A DNA stretch of 64,000 nucleotides from Hydnum rufescens UP504 (GCA_014904985.1 MU128966.1:161094-225093), one strand, 5' to 3'; numbered from the stretch's first letter, positions 33,088 to 46,129 are shown. The notes: a model not told the origin generated them from the sequence alone. Numbers and translations: made by a program.

Positions 33088-33230
33088 CCCTTGTTGTACT
33101 GGCAGCTCACAATTTCCACACCAGTTCACAACCACAACTCCAAGTCCATCCATCACACCATTCCCTACACCTTATAACAAATTAATCTAACTACCCCACT
33201 ATCCAACTCACTACAAATTATCTTCTTTTC

Positions 33231-33333
33231 CACTTTCATACCACACTATCTACCTCTTCCTTATCCTCTTCACCCCTAGCACTGCTAGGGGTGAAGAGGA
33301 TAAGGAAGAGGTAGATAGTGTGGTATGAAAGTG
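33231..33333. repeat. Perfect 103-nt palindrome
   Basis: Two 51-nt arms are exact complements around a single central base (33282). The arms begin CACTTTCATACCACACTATC and run to CCCCTAGCA. Not one mismatch is present, although the surroundings are heavily mutated. A transcript would form a very stable hairpin. Origin unknown: a new foldback insertion, a replication template switch, or a small-RNA-type hairpin. Confidence 0.95.
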
Positions 33334-34139
33334 CCTAGCACCCATTACCCATTAATAGCTAGCCCCAGTCTTCTCTCTCAACTTCCTCCTAGTTCCCCTC
33401 CCCACAACTCCTAGCACACTCACTACAACTCTCCTTTCCTCTCACTCACCCCTCACTCACTGGGTCAATCAGGAAAACTTCAACCAGGAGTGAATCCAAT
33501 GTCTCAAGAACATATCAGGTGGGTCCTCTTTCACTTTTCTCCATTTCTCTATAATTCATTCCCTCTTACCACTACAGCTGAGTAGACCTTTTGTCAACCT
33601 GTCTCAAGGTATTCCCTCATCAACATGCAGAGCTTGTAACATTTGTGTCCACTCACCTTAACTATCACCTGCAAGATGAAACAGTGCAGTCTCAGAGACA
33701 GCTAAGAGCTATGTGAAAATCTCAGCATAGCCAAAGGCCTCAGTTTCTTCACACATACTCATGTTCAGCACTGGGAGCATGTGTCATCTGAATCCTACTC
33801 ATTTCATGAGGTCTCACAGTCTTTCTTTCAAAACAGTATTATTGTGAGTAGAGATAGGTATCTATGTCAGTACTATTCTAAAAAGTGTACAGAGATTCTG
33901 AGGTAGGTAAGGAGGGGACTACCTGTTTTCCTTGGCATATTAAGGGAAGGATTTCAAGAGGAAACACAAATTGATGGTTTGGTTTGTGACATTGGATATA
34001 GAACAAATGTGACAAGGTGTCTTGTGATTGAGGAGGGCACTTCTTCTTCTTGTTGGAGAAAGGAGAGTGAAGAGGGGGAGGGAATAGCATAGAGGATAGG
34101 AGAAGAAGGAGTAATCAGATGATCCTTAGGACTGGGATT
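33334..34139. other. No gene seen
   Basis: CpG-poor decayed sequence with no supported coding region or clear repeat. Confidence 0.5.
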
Positions 34140-34147
34140 CCTCTGAG

Positions 34148-34872
34148 TATGGATGCCTAGGTTTGGTTTTGGTTCAGTTTTTCCCAATTTGGGCCAAACC
34201 TGAACCTGACCTGAGGTTTGGTTCCATTCAGGTCTGGTTCAGGTTTAAACCTGAAACCTGAGATACAGGAGAAACAAAACATTTTAGTAAGTACCACACA
34301 GTATCTGGTCCCTCTGCTTGAGTCTTTGCCTTCACCACTTCCTTTGCATCCCATTTTCCATCCACATCTCATTCACACCCCTCCTTGACATCAATTTGCC
34401 ACTTACACATCTTCAGGGGATGCCATTTAGCTACCTGAATTGGGTCATGTGACCCTAGACTGAGTTACAGTGACCTGTACAAACATCCAGATTTGATCCC
34501 AGAGTCATGTGACTTGTAACCTGTGCAAATTACAACATTAGATTCCATGGTCAAGTGACTGTTGACTTTGAAATTACAGTGCTGTGTGCAAATTGCTAGG
34601 TTTACTTGCAGGATTGAATGTATGGAAGGATGATGATGATGATATGACAGAGGAACAAGGGTGAAAGTACATAGACTGGAAGCTACACCCTACCTTTCAG
34701 GTTCAGGTTTAAACCTGGGTTCAGACCAGGTTTTGGATTCCAGGGAAGGGCAAAACCTGAACCTGACCTGAAGAAAACCAAATGAAACCTGACCCCAATG
34801 GAACCAGACCTGGGTCTGGTTTAGGTTTAAACCTAAATTCTCAAGGTTTAAACCTGAACCTAGGCATCCATA
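34148..34872. mobile_element. hAT-like MITE, 725 bp, with 8-bp target duplication
   Basis: Termini TATGGATGCCTAGGTT and its complement, flanked by CCTCTGAG on both sides (34140-34147 and 34873-34880). The subterminal parts are rich in inverted AGGTTTAAACCT and CAGGTTCAGGTT blocks, a pattern common in hAT-derived MITEs. Eight-bp duplications also occur in P and KDZ/Zisupton elements, so the superfamily is an inference. No transposase frame. Confidence 0.85.
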
Positions 34873-34880
34873 CCTCTGAG

Positions 34881-36955
34881 TGGAGGGGAAAAGGTTGTGA
34901 GGGCAAGGATGGTAAAGTAGTGAAACAGGTCCCACCTGATATGTTCTTCACAACTTCCATTCACTCCTGGGGCATGCACATTGTGGCCTTGGGTTGGCTT
35001 GGGGCCTGAACATTAAGTTCAAGAGAGTCCTGGGCAATGTGATGGCAGGCAAAGATCAATGATTAGAGGTGGGCAGTGGTGAATCAAAATGGTCCTGGGC
35101 AATGGATTTGAGAAAGTGAGCCAGTGAATTTCCTGCCTTGGAGAGAGTTTTGATTGTGGGAGAGAGGCAAGGCAAGAGAAGGAGGTTGTATGGAGTCTCA
35201 TTCAATTTTGTGTGGTGAGAGAATAGGTGGGGAAGGTCCCATTTTTGGTGTTGGAGATGTTGATTCAAGAATCTTTTCAGTGCAATGTGTTGAAGAAAGT
35301 GTGTCATTTGAAGGTGGAGTAGATATGCTTGGTTTCAAAATCAGAGGGAAAAGGATTCCTGGGAGGACCATGAAGCATCAAGGAGAAAGTCATGGATGTG
35401 AGAAGAGTTGTTGAACATAGAGAAGCATGAGCACATAGAGATGGCAATGAAGAGCATAAGACCATGGAAAAGGATAGGAAATGAGGACAGCATTCAGGAT
35501 GTGAGTATATTGATCAACTTTGCAGGGAGAAGTGTGGTGTACAGGGGAAGGGTGGCATGCAGAGTGAGGGTGAAGAGATGGGATTCATTAGAATGTTTGT
35601 GCAAGCTGAGGGAAGCAAGTGGAGAAGTGGGTTTGGGGAGAGGTCCTGGTAAAAGCATTTGTGAGAATGAGTCATATTTCATTCCATCTCCTCCATTTCT
35701 CATGATTCCTTTTATTATTAAATGAGAGCCATTTCCCTCTTTCAAAAACTGTGCAACACTTGTTCTTCCTCCACCTTGTATATCAGACAATTATCTGTGC
35801 ATCTCCAGGTCTTGAACAGACCAGCTGAATTTCTATTTACCTTGAGTGCAGGCAATTCCAGCTATGCCAATTCAACTTCCCTTGTTCATTTCATGCTGAA
35901 TGGATTATACAGTCTCCATTCCATTAGGGCAGATATACAAGTGCCAATTAGATAGTCAAGATTCCCTAATTGTTTGGATCAAACTCAGGGACTAGTGACA
36001 TCTTAAATACACCTTATTAAGGAGTAAATCCAGAACATCTCACTCAATTTTGATTGCATTCACTTGGGACAATAGTGCCCAGAAACCTGTGATTAATATG
36101 TATCTAATCATAACACAAAGCTGTTTATTGGATGTGAACTGGATCCTCCAGGTTCATTTTACCTTGTACTTCACACTATCATTCAGTATTTTTTCAATAT
36201 CTCCACCAGTTTTGATCTGATTTGTCAGGAACAATCAGCCCTGGAAACACAGTGGAAATCCACATCAAAACATACTAAGAGAAAAATGAAGAGATTACAA
36301 GTTGGCTTTGTGTCATTTAGTTTGCTCATGTGTGATTTCATCTTTACCCGATGTGTCTTGATGACATGCAAGTGAAGATGATGTGGTATGGGTTGAAGAT
36401 AAGAGTCTTATGTTATGCAGTGTAGTGTTTTTGAATTGTGGGTGGGTAGTGTAGAATGTGTTGGTTGATGATTGCAGTTGAATTGTGTGTATGCTAATGG
36501 ATTTCAAGTTGAGTGTGTGCAGTGGTGGGGGCACTGTTTTAGATCATGGTAGTGAGTAAGGCATAGGTGGAGTGATTGAGGAGGTATGGTGATTGGAAGA
36601 CATGTATGTTATTGGATGTGAGGTGTATTTGATGGATTGGAGGGGAGTGAGAGAGATGCAAGTATGAAGGGATTGGAGAGGAGATGTGTGGGATGCAAAT
36701 TGAGGGTGTTGATCTTGGAGAGTGGATTTGAGTGGCATATGTAGAATTGTGTGAGATTCATTGAGGACATTGGAGGGTCTGTTGAAAAATATAATTGAAA
36801 GATATAGGAGAGGTAGGAAGTTACAAGTTAGTTTAGGACTTAAAAAAAATAGATTTTGAATACCCCTAACCCCAAGTGCCAACCCTAAGCCTAAGATTCA
36901 AGCCCAGAACTATCAAGTGCAAGCCTGAAACCCACAGGGTGCAAGCCCCAAGCTG
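34881..36955. other. No convincing gene
   Basis: CpG-poor sequence. Open frames near 35154-35725 (+) show no recognisable motif and look like chance frames. 36870-36960 has CCCTAACCCC and CCAACCCTAAGCC stretches, resembling in reverse the telomere-like area near 24960-25020. Confidence 0.5.
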
Positions 36956-36959
36956 TCCC

Positions 36960-38400
36960 ACAGTATCCCTCTACACCCCTGCACCTTTCACCACAAGGCA
37001 CATCAGTTAACCAACCAAGGGGGGGGGTTCAGCACCCTCACCCCAGCTTTCCTCACCACTTGGGGGGGGGGGTTCCTCAGCAACAGTCTGAACAGATAAC
37101 ATCCTGGGCATACATTGCAGGCCACCAACAGAGCACACTCCTCAGGATGAAGAGTGAGGTCCATAACTTGCACTTGAAGCAAACTTGCCAACTCTCTCTC
37201 CTCCCTTCCCAATCTTCAACTTGTCCTTTTTAGTCTTCAAATGACCAGAACATTCCCTATCAGTCTTTCCCTTCCCCACCTTGTAACCACTCCAATCATT
37301 CTCCACATCACCCTTGCCTCCACAAAAATCACATGAGCCAGGCAACCATCTTTCACCCCCACCATTCACACTAGATGCAGTAGAGGAGAAAGTCCTGAGA
37401 AGCATCTAAAGCAGCATCACACAAAGCATGATATATCTGAGTTCTGAGGTGTCACACTCAGAACAAAGATATATGCATGAGTCATCAGGAAAAGGGAAAT
37501 GTACCTGAGTTCCCAGGTGTCAGACTAAGCCACATCCTCTGGAACTCTCACATATATACACAGCATCCAGTGATCTCAGGCTGGATGCCATAAGTGGTGC
37601 TAACCAAATAAGGAAATAGGGGCAAATAACAAATAGGTGAAACAGGGGAATGGAACACCTGTGAAGGGTCTGATGAGACCTGGCCCATGCCACATATCTC
37701 AACAAGTCCACACTGTGCAAACCTGCCCAGCAGCTCTCAGGTGCTCTTCATTTTTCAACCAATTTCTCACCTTGGCCACATAACAGTGTCCTCCACCAGG
37801 AGAGCAGCGGTCAGCCCTCAATACCTAGCACACACACTGCAAAGGGGCCCACAATTCCCACCTCCTCATCATACAAGTCCATTGTAAAGGATTCAGAACA
37901 AAGCTCCTTCACTGCACTCACCACATCATCTACTCAATGAGCAAGTTTTCCACACACTCATCCACCCTCATCTCACTTGGGAGCAGCATAAAGTAGCCAA
38001 GAAAACACCACCCACAACTTGGGGTCTGATGGTGAGCCCTGAGTGTCTCCCACATCATCCACCAGTCCTGCTCAAGGTTCATCACCATCTGTTGTCCTCT
38101 GTCACAAGTAAGGAAGGTGGAACCAGGAGCAACATCAAGCTTGTCCAGCTAGTCTTCAGGCTCTTTGGGCCCAGATGGAGCAGTATACAATCATTCCATC
38201 TCACTCCACACCCCAATAGTCTCAACATAGACTTGTGTAGACTCTGCCCATTTCCAGTAGTCAGCATTTATGAGGGGAGGGAAGGAGAACATGTTCCAGT
38301 GATTGGAATCCATTCAAATGAGAAGTGTGATGAGACAATGCAGTTCATTGCAGGAATAACAACTCAAGCAATCAGGAGAAAGTGGTAGATGCTCAAGACC
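36960..38400 (-). pseudogene. Decayed Copia-like gag fragment 2
   Basis: The minus strand has a knuckle-like CDFCGGKGDVENDW at about 37330 (compare CDFCGGKGDIMNDW at about 20165). The stretch CTTTGTGTGATGCTGCTTTA upstream matches the first copy near 20800. A gag-like start lies near 38270-38080. No integrase or RT was found. It is a second, separately truncated copy of the same Copia family. Confidence 0.55.
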
Positions 38401-39690
38401 AGTTTGTATGCATAGTGCAATCCACACACCAATGGTCATATCTACACTCAAAGTGATCTGTCAGAAGCAAAGAGAGATACCTAGAGTTCCAACCTCAAAT
38501 TGATCAACATGCTCCATACCCCTCAGGTATATATAGCATATCCAGACATAGATCATGGGATCCATACTAACCAAATAAGAAATAGGGGCAAATAACAAAT
38601 CTGTCAATCACCAAAATCAATTCACTCTTTTGCTGATCCTCGTCTGAATCCCACATATTTCCATCTCTCATGATCACTCTCATCACCTACTCTCCCTCTC
38701 ACTTCACTTGTGGTGCCTTAGAATTCTCTTTGGGGGAAGACACTTGACTTGCCTCCAAAGTGTTGAGATCCCACATGTATTCCAACTTGAATGTCTTATT
38801 TGCCCCATTCACTATTCCTTATTTACTTACCACCATTCACAGCATCTCCTCATCTCACCCCACATATACCTCACAGTTCTCCAGCAGTTTCACACCAGCT
38901 GTCTCCCTTCCCCCATGTATCTCTCATTCTTAGTTTGAAAGCAGAGAACTCTGCACCACCCTGCATCCCATTCTGCTGTAGAATGCTTTCCACAAAGTCC
39001 AACCCAAATTTAGCACACTCCCAATCCACTTGAATCCTTTTTTGCATAGCGATATGTACAATAATCATAGCACACAGTGTCATCCTCTGATATCATATTT
39101 CTGTCACCCCCTAATCTGTCTTCTCACAGACCCTCACCAGCACAGGCCAGAAATTAATTGAAATTAAACATAAAATCTGAAAATGTTTTTAACATCACCC
39201 AAACATTGGGGGGGGGGTGATTTTACCACCATGGCTGGGCTAACCTCTGCATTGCACTGTGGAGTGCTCTAGCTATGGATCAGTCCAAATCAAGACCTAT
39301 CATCTCCCATCATCATCTGAAGATAGATCCTCAAATACCTCACTCACACTATCCTCATCTGCCTATCACACCTAAAAAATCAGGAGACACACGGGGGGAT
39401 ATCCCATGGCTGGGTCCACAAGTTGGATACTCACTTTCATCACCACAACAATCTTCTCAAATCATCATATCCCTCATCACAGTCTGACCCCATGATTTAA
39501 AGCCTCACTGAGCCCCAGAGGACATGAAGCCACTTCTGCTTCCTCCTCTGAACCATCAACTTCAAAGGCAACAGCACATTTTCCATCATCCTCGCCCAGA
39601 ATAGCCTAAAAATTATTCTCTCCTTCCTTTTTCTTCCCTCAAAAGATAACACTCAATAACACTCAATATGCATTGACAAGCATCAATTTA
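38401..39690. other. No gene; end of the CpG-poor block
   Basis: No gene supported. At 38520-38600 there is a TATATATAG stretch followed by ACCAAATAAGAAATAGGGGC, seen also at 22475 and 37593. At 39417-39470 a fragment of the foldback family (GTTGGATACTCACTTTCATC) is present. CpG becomes common again near 39700. Confidence 0.5.
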
Positions 39691-39693
39691 AAT

Positions 39694-41143
39694 TCACCCT
39701 TCCAACCCCTTCCATCCTTGGAACCATGCCCCAAATCCAACCTCTGTCGCCCTTTCCTTATGGAAATCAAAAAAAGCAACCATCCCATCCAGGTAATCCT
39801 TTCCTTCCCCTTCCACCTTCCCTTTACTTTCCTCATACCACCCCTGAACCCATCGCCAGCAAGATCTCACCTCATCTTCTACCTTGATCTCCATGTAGTC
39901 CATCGTCAAGTGCCAGCTATCAGTCAAGCTTACCACCCCATGGATCATCCCACAACCAACATCAAAACTCTCTCCATCCTGAACCAAGACCACGTTCAGA
40001 CCTTGCAAACACTCCAACGCCCCTAACAGACTCAGGCACCCATCCTGCCCCCCTCGTACCTCCCACCACTCCCGCCAGTGAGCACGGTTCCTCTCATTTA
40101 GGGGCCAAAGGAACCACAACTTGATCCCTTTCATGTGGAACACTTGGAATGGTGACGGTCCATCCAAATGTGGTGGAGATATTGTCCCCGCTGGAATGAG
40201 GAACGAATCGAAAAGCGGCACTGAGACTGATTGCCCCCAGTTGTCTTCTACTTGGTCCTGGTATGGCCGACGATCCATCTGCCATGGGAAGAATGGCATT
40301 TTCCCCCCCAGAACTGAATGGATTCCTCGTGTTGACCCAGCTCGAAGCCCGACTGCCCCAATCCGATCCTCCCACGCCAATCCCTCCGCTTGTGCCCCTG
40401 GTTCCAATAGCCCTGGGATCGACTGTCGAAGTTGGAAGAGTATCCTCTCCCTGAATCCTGCTGCATCTTCCCCTTCTTCCCGTTTAATCGTCTGACCAGT
40501 GCTCGAATTTACGAATTGCACATGATCCAATAGTCTTTCCACTCTGATCCACGACAGGTCATTGAAAACATCCACTATCCCCAAATCTTCCCACTCGGGG
40601 GCGATAGGTATGGGAACATGTATGTCATCCGCGAGTCGAGCGTCCCAACGATCTGCGTTCGACCCCAGCCATGCCTTAATCTCTTCCATATTTGACACTC
40701 CTGTAACTGACCCGAGCGACGGTCCCTGCGTTTCCCAGATGGAAAATACACAGTCCTGCACTAATCCAACCAGTTTTCATTAGTTTCAGAATAGTAAAAT
40801 CCCTAGCCAGCACTTTACCGGGTGTGAACTCATTTCGGACAACTTTCCAACGTTTCAGACTCTCCTCATTTCTCACCCTCTTCTCATCCTCACCACACTC
40901 CTCTCGCTCTCCCCCCTTAGCCCCCTCGCATTCGCCCACATGCTGTACAACCTTGCTTGGAGATCGCTTCGCCTCGTATGTATACCGCCCACAGAGCACG
41001 CATCTTGGGCCAGAAATCCATTTCATATAGAATAAATCCCAGCATCCATCCATATTTGACCTTGCCAGAGCTGCAGATCTTGTATGCGGGCACATGTCGT
41101 TTGCGCTCCGTTTTTTCCGGAAACTGCCGTGGTCACCTGCCAT
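39694..41143 (-). CDS. Zinc-finger / JmjC-like protein with intact metal ligands (paralogue 1)
   Basis: Two exons, 41143-40819 and 40760-39694, joined in phase across a 58-nt GT-AG intron (CCCG|GTAAAG...GATTAG|TGCAGG), giving about 463 residues. The N-terminal part has CVLCGRYTYEAK...VVQHVGEC, a CCHC finger of BED-like spacing. The C-terminal half has the JmjC/cupin pattern ISPPHLDG (H306, D308), KLWFLWPL and GMIHGVVSLTDSW (H382). HxD...H is the iron-binding set of 2-oxoglutarate dioxygenases, so catalysis is possible; the substrate is unknown. Paralogues lie at 41703 and 56836. A later start at 41053 (MDGCWDLFYMKW) fits the paralogues better and would remove 30 residues. Confidence 0.75.
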
Positions 41144-41702
41144 CCTTCACCGAGCCCATCTCCCCTACTATTCTTACCGCCCTGAACACAATAAAGACCA
41201 CAGTCTTAAAAAATATCACCCATAAATCCTCATAGATCCATACATCAACCAACCAGTAAACCCCCCTCTTCCCCCCAACCTATTTCCCTTTCCCATAGTG
41301 AAAACTATTACCCTTTCTACTCTTTCTGAGCCTCTTACCCTATCATACACAAACCAGCTTTGATCAGAAAACATACCAGAACCAATCAATCTCTCTTTCA
41401 TTCATCTTATCCAACCGACAAATCCACCCCATGACCCATATCCTTTCGCAACGTGACTATCCTGTGACATCTCTCACACTATCATGTGACATCTCTCTGA
41501 CGGGTCTCGGCCTACAAACCTGTCTTATTACACATCATTCCCTAGCACCTAGCAGACAACATGCGCATCTCACATACTGAAATCTGCCCCTTTCACACCT
41601 TGATTACTTTGCCAAGCTTCCCACTTGTTTATATTAACATTTCAGTCGAACCCAATAAAAAAAAAAAAAAAAACATCAAACTGCACATGCGTACATCTCT
41701 CC
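41144..41702. other. Intergenic, no gene seen
   Basis: Promoter side of paralogue 1 and 3' side of paralogue 2. Contains a run of 18-19 A at about 41655-41673 and a TGACATCTCTC repeat near 41467-41500. Confidence 0.5.
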
Positions 41703-43213
41703 CTATACTGTGGGTGTGGCATATTCAACGTGGTACCCATCATACAAATCCCCATAACCCAACGATAGCGCCATATTCCTTTGCTCCAAGAAGATTCGCG
41801 TCAACTTGGAATGCCATTCGAAACTCGTCTCCCCGAACGCCCAGTTGCTTGGACAATCGTCCACCCCTTCCTTCTCCTCCTCATCCTTCTCGAACAACCC
41901 ATCTTCTGCATTGTCCTCAAGCCAGAACCACGCCTCCCTGATCGACGAGATCGTCTTCGGCGCCCGGTCTGCGAAATCGACCCGAATATAGAAAGAGTCA
42001 TCCCATGTCATTATCGACCAGAAGCACCCCCCGGGGATTGAGATACAGTCCCCTTGGTTCAGCAACACCACTTTAAGGCCCTTTAATGTCTTTAGAGCCC
42101 ATTCGAGTCCAGGTGGGCCCCGCACCGCCTTGCCCCTACGCCACCATTCCCGGATCGACGCCCCATTGAATCCATCCAGTTCCCATAGGAAGAGAAGATT
42201 CGTCCCCTCCAGTTGATAGAAAATCGACGGCATGAACCCAGTGATTCGCGGAGGAATGAACGCCAGACGAGGTGAAATACTTGACAGAACTTTGGGCACA
42301 GCATAATCCCTCTTCGTCCTCTCGTCCATCACGACCCCCATCAAAGGCGCCGAATCCAACACCCAGGGTGGAAGAAGCCGTCCTGAACCGATGGCCTCAT
42401 ACACGCCCCCATCGCCCAAAGGCATGTAATCCACCAGCGAGACTCTTTCCGCGGGTCCCAGATATTTAGATAGCCGGCCTTCTGGTTCCAACATACTCGG
42501 TATCGACCTCCTCAGCGATTCCATGCAGCGAAGTTTGAAATCCGCCCGATCCTGCATCGGATACGCTTGAAGCAATTCCCCCGTCGCTGCCCAACGCACT
42601 CGATGGTACTCTTGAAATATCCCATCGTGCATCGCGTAGCAGTCTCGTATAGCCTTCGACACCGACAAGTCCGCCCATCTTGAATCCAGATATTCCGTCC
42701 ACCTCCACGGTACGAGAACTGTCCAAGAATTCGGTGAACTCCTCAGCCATTCTTGTGCCGTGTATGAATCCCGATGGATGAAAGCCGCCTTGTCCCATCC
42801 TTCCCAAAGCTCCAGCACGTGGTCCTGCGCTATCATCCCCGGTGAGCATCGAATACTGAGAGAGTAATGGATCTCAACATGCCAGGGCTGAAACATCCTG
42901 CACGAAGCACCTGAGATCTACCCAGAGCATCCCCCAACTGTATATTCAGAATGTCGTCCTCGGCCTCCTTGATCTCCGATGATGTGCAAAGTTCGCACTC
43001 CTTGAGGTGTTCCATGATGCGATGCACCCGCTCCCTCATAGGGCATATCCATCTCAGGCAAAATATGCAGCAGTTTGATCCCGTCCATTTTGTATAGAAC
43101 TCTCGCAGTGCGGGGTCCCCGGGTTCCATTTCGATCAGCCCGAGCGAAAAATTGCCGCAAATTGCCGCGTGGTTGCATCCGGATGTACTTCCCGCCCTTC
43201 TTATTCTATACAC
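41703..43213 (-). CDS. Zinc-finger / JmjC-like pseudoenzyme (paralogue 2)
   Basis: Two exons, 43213-42883 and 42829-41703. The intron appears to be GC-AG (CCCTG|GCATGT...GATGATAG|CGCAGG); spliced in phase it gives about 485 residues. The finger reads CCIFCLRWICPMRE...IMEHLKEC. At the metal-binding place the sequence is PPRITGFMP where paralogue 1 has PPHLDGPSP, and GCFWSIM where it has GMIHGVV. All three ligands are therefore changed (H to R, D to T, H to W). The fold signature (LLFLWELDG, LKVVLLNQGD) is kept. Probable binding-only or regulatory role. Start could be MEPGDPALREFYTKW, 28 residues later. Confidence 0.75.
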
Positions 43214-43579
43214 CCCTCATACTCACCCACTTGGCCTTGGCCGAACAAACGAGCTATCTCATGTATATATATTGCCATTAAATTCCTCGATCATCTGTCA
43301 AAATCATAAAACAATCCATCCAAAATCAACCCCGATCAACTCATCCGATCCAACCCATCCATCAGCGCATCCCATTCAATCAGCTTGTATCCTCATGCCC
43401 ACCCTAGTGTATCCCTCTGCTTGTTCACTCTCACGCGCCTTCCTTGAGACATGATCGCATGGTCATTCTGAACCTCGACATTCTCCGACACTCGTCACGA
43501 AGCCCCCCCCCCCCTAAAGCTCTCAGCCAGATTACACACAAAGCATTCTTTGTGAACATATATTCAATTAATACACATT

Positions 43580-46119
43580 TTAACTGTCTTCCCTCGGCCC
43601 CATGGCCAAATCATCCATCACCTCGTGTTGAATACCGAGAAAGAAGCCCTCGACATCGGGATCTAGAGCATCCCCCCCCTCTGATCCAGGATTCATATCT
43701 TCATCCTCATCGCTGTACAATTGAGCAATAAAAGCGTCGATCGTCACTGATTCATCGAGCATCATCAGAAGGGTGTCGTTGCACAGTATGAGCTCCAAAA
43801 ATTTCCTGAATGGCTCCAATCGCCCCGGCCCCAAATGTGATCGAAGGGTGGGAAGACCAATCATGGACTGAACAATATCCCTTTGGGGGCTTTCAGATTC
43901 CGCCATCATCCCCAACGCATGCGCACTAGGCGTCGACGTGGGCAAAGTGCTCGGCGGCGGGAGATTCGAGGAAGTCATCCGTCCCTTCGCCGTGGGTGAG
44001 GCCCGAGTGGAGGATGTGCTGGGCGTCCCTTGATCAAAGAAAGATCGGGCCATTAAAGGTGAATGAGGCATATAAATCGATATAAATCTACCTTGAACCG
44101 CCTTGACAAGGTCTTTCGCCCTATGCTTGAGCGTGAGCCCCTGTGTATGGAGCTTCTTTACTTGCCCTTGTAAAATACGGAGACGACCATTCATCGATTT
44201 TTCCTTCTTTCGAATATCCCCGAGGTGTTTCTTCACCGCCGTCAACCTCGATCCTGTCTCTTCCGCCGTCTTGTGAATCGTTTCAGCCCTCTTTGATATA
44301 CGCGTCCACTGCGAAGCGATGTTTACCGCCTCGTCTTCCTGCGCCCGAATATCATCCGGCGAGTCCGGCAAGAGCGCTATTCCGCTTGGCAGGGTCCCAT
44401 ATGTGCCATCAAATGAAACGCCCAGGAACATACAGAGCCTCCTCCAGTACTCATCAACTCGGATGATATGCGAGAAAGCGTCGAGAACAGTTGGACACTG
44501 GACGCAGAGTCGGGTCGTATACGATGACTCGGTCTCCCTTGTGAGAGGAAGCTTTCCATCCCATGCTTTTCCAAGGCTTGAGCACAGTTCTTCATTGTAC
44601 GTTGCGCAAAATTGAAGAGCCTGAGAAAACTTGGGTTAGACATCCCTACCTCTTCCCCCGCCCCACTTACTTGTTCACCTTTCCCCACTGAGAAGCCACA
44701 CACCGTTTGGAGCTGAAGATATGCGTCAAAGCTTGGACTCGCCTGGTTTCTATTTCCCTCCTCGCTGAACAACAGGCACACCTGAAATAAGAGCTCAGTA
44801 TGCATGCAATAAAATGAGAAACGGTCGAAAACGAACAACGTTCAATATGCTCTTCAGCTTTTCTGCCCATAACACGAGGGGGGAGCTTGTTCCACTCAAC
44901 AGGAATTTGCTCCACATCTTGGCGGGCGGCAGCAGGACGGGCAGAACAAGTGAATACAAATCCACGACAAAATCTTGGATCTGCACGCTCCACGCACCCA
45001 GGGTATGACTGAAAACCGCCTTCCTTTCTGATGAAGGAGGCCATCATAATTTTCATCTCGGGAAACGAGCATATTCCACCTCTCCTCGAATGCCCTGAGC
45101 TCTGGCGAAAACTCGGCCCATAAACCCGAGTCAGTGTCCTTGACCTCGTCGGCCAAAGAAAGGAAATCGTCCTTGCGAAATAGTTGCTGGGACTCAGACT
45201 GGAAGATATTCATACGCGTCATTTTCGCCCTGTTCAGCTCAGAAGGGCATAGTCTTTCAAGCCCATACGCTGCCTCCTCGAGCACCCCGGCCCAGATCTA
45301 CAAAAAAACGGTATCTGAAAACGTCAAGATGGGTGAGAATGAATAGTCTAACCGTTGCACCCCCCGTTCTTGTCCAGCAAGACACCCCTGTAAGCGAAAA
45401 ATCATCCATGAATGGATACTTGAGAATTTTGTCGATCGCTTTCCGCAGACGAGGCTCTTTAAGTGCCTTGATTATAGGCCGAGTCGTTGTGCCCCCGATT
45501 CCCATCAGGTCGATGTACTTCTTCGCATGATCGATATTCCCAACCTCGAATAATGCCCTAGAGTTATACCACACCGAGGCACATGTCTGAGCCAGCTGCG
45601 CGGGCCGGATGTTTTGCGTATGCATCAAATACTGCACCAGAAACTCCCCTTGGACTTCCATGCCTGAAGAATGTGAACATGAGAACATGCCGGGAAGAAA
45701 TTACGACCCATACTTTTCCCAAAAACGATTGCCGGCCACTCGGCCTCCTCATCGTCCAGAACGTCCTGTTCGCTCACAGGACCCATACGAGCTTTTTCAA
45801 GTCGACTTCGAATAACGTGTTTCATCGCAGCCACACGATGCTGCCCACTGATCACAAGGAAACGCTTCCCTTCAGGCGCACAAGGAAGTTTTTCCGCATC
45901 CTTCCCCAGTGGCATCTTCCCATCGTCCTCGGAAATAACGTAGAGGGGATACGCCCACTTTTGCACATTTTCCCCACCTTGAAACGAAACTTGAGCAAGC
46001 TTCAATGCCCAATCGACGTCCAGTGACCTTTGAAGGTGATGGGGCCCGATGTTGGAGAATCGTACAACGCACGCTCCAAGACGGTGGCTTTCTTGCATCA
46101 TAAGCGCCTGGCTTTCCAC
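43580..46119 (-). CDS. ParB/sulfiredoxin-like protein with coiled-coil tail (paralogue 1)
   Basis: Several exons. Exon 1 (46119-45708) contains WALKLAQVSFQGG, PLYVIS and RFLVISGQHRVAAMKH, the order and GxHR motif of the ParB/Srx fold, then EAEWPAIVFGKSM. It joins in phase to 45663 (MEVQGEFLVQY). Later exons hold LRKAIDKILKYPFMDDF, LFRKDDFLSLADEV, GRRFSVIPWV and WSKFLL. The last exon (44431-43580) has a charged coiled-coil-prone stretch (IRAQEDEAVN to VKKLHTQGL), a Ser/Pro linker and an acidic end (SDEDEDMNPG). No membrane segment. ParB-like folds bind DNA or nucleotides; a catalytic Srx Cys is not seen in the motif. Function unknown. Paralogue at 47099-50057; exon borders in the middle are approximate. 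Confidence 0.7.
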
Positions 46120-46129
46120 ACATCAATCA

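Noticed and set aside
18890..39690. Centromere or simple AT-rich isochore
   Set aside because: The block is marked by CpG loss rather than by AT richness alone, and it consists of recognisable decayed elements and gene copies.
43600..43620. Sulfiredoxin enzyme assignment for the GQHR proteins
   Set aside because: Sulfiredoxins need a catalytic Cys in the motif, whereas both proteins have GQHR without it, so only the fold relation is proposed.
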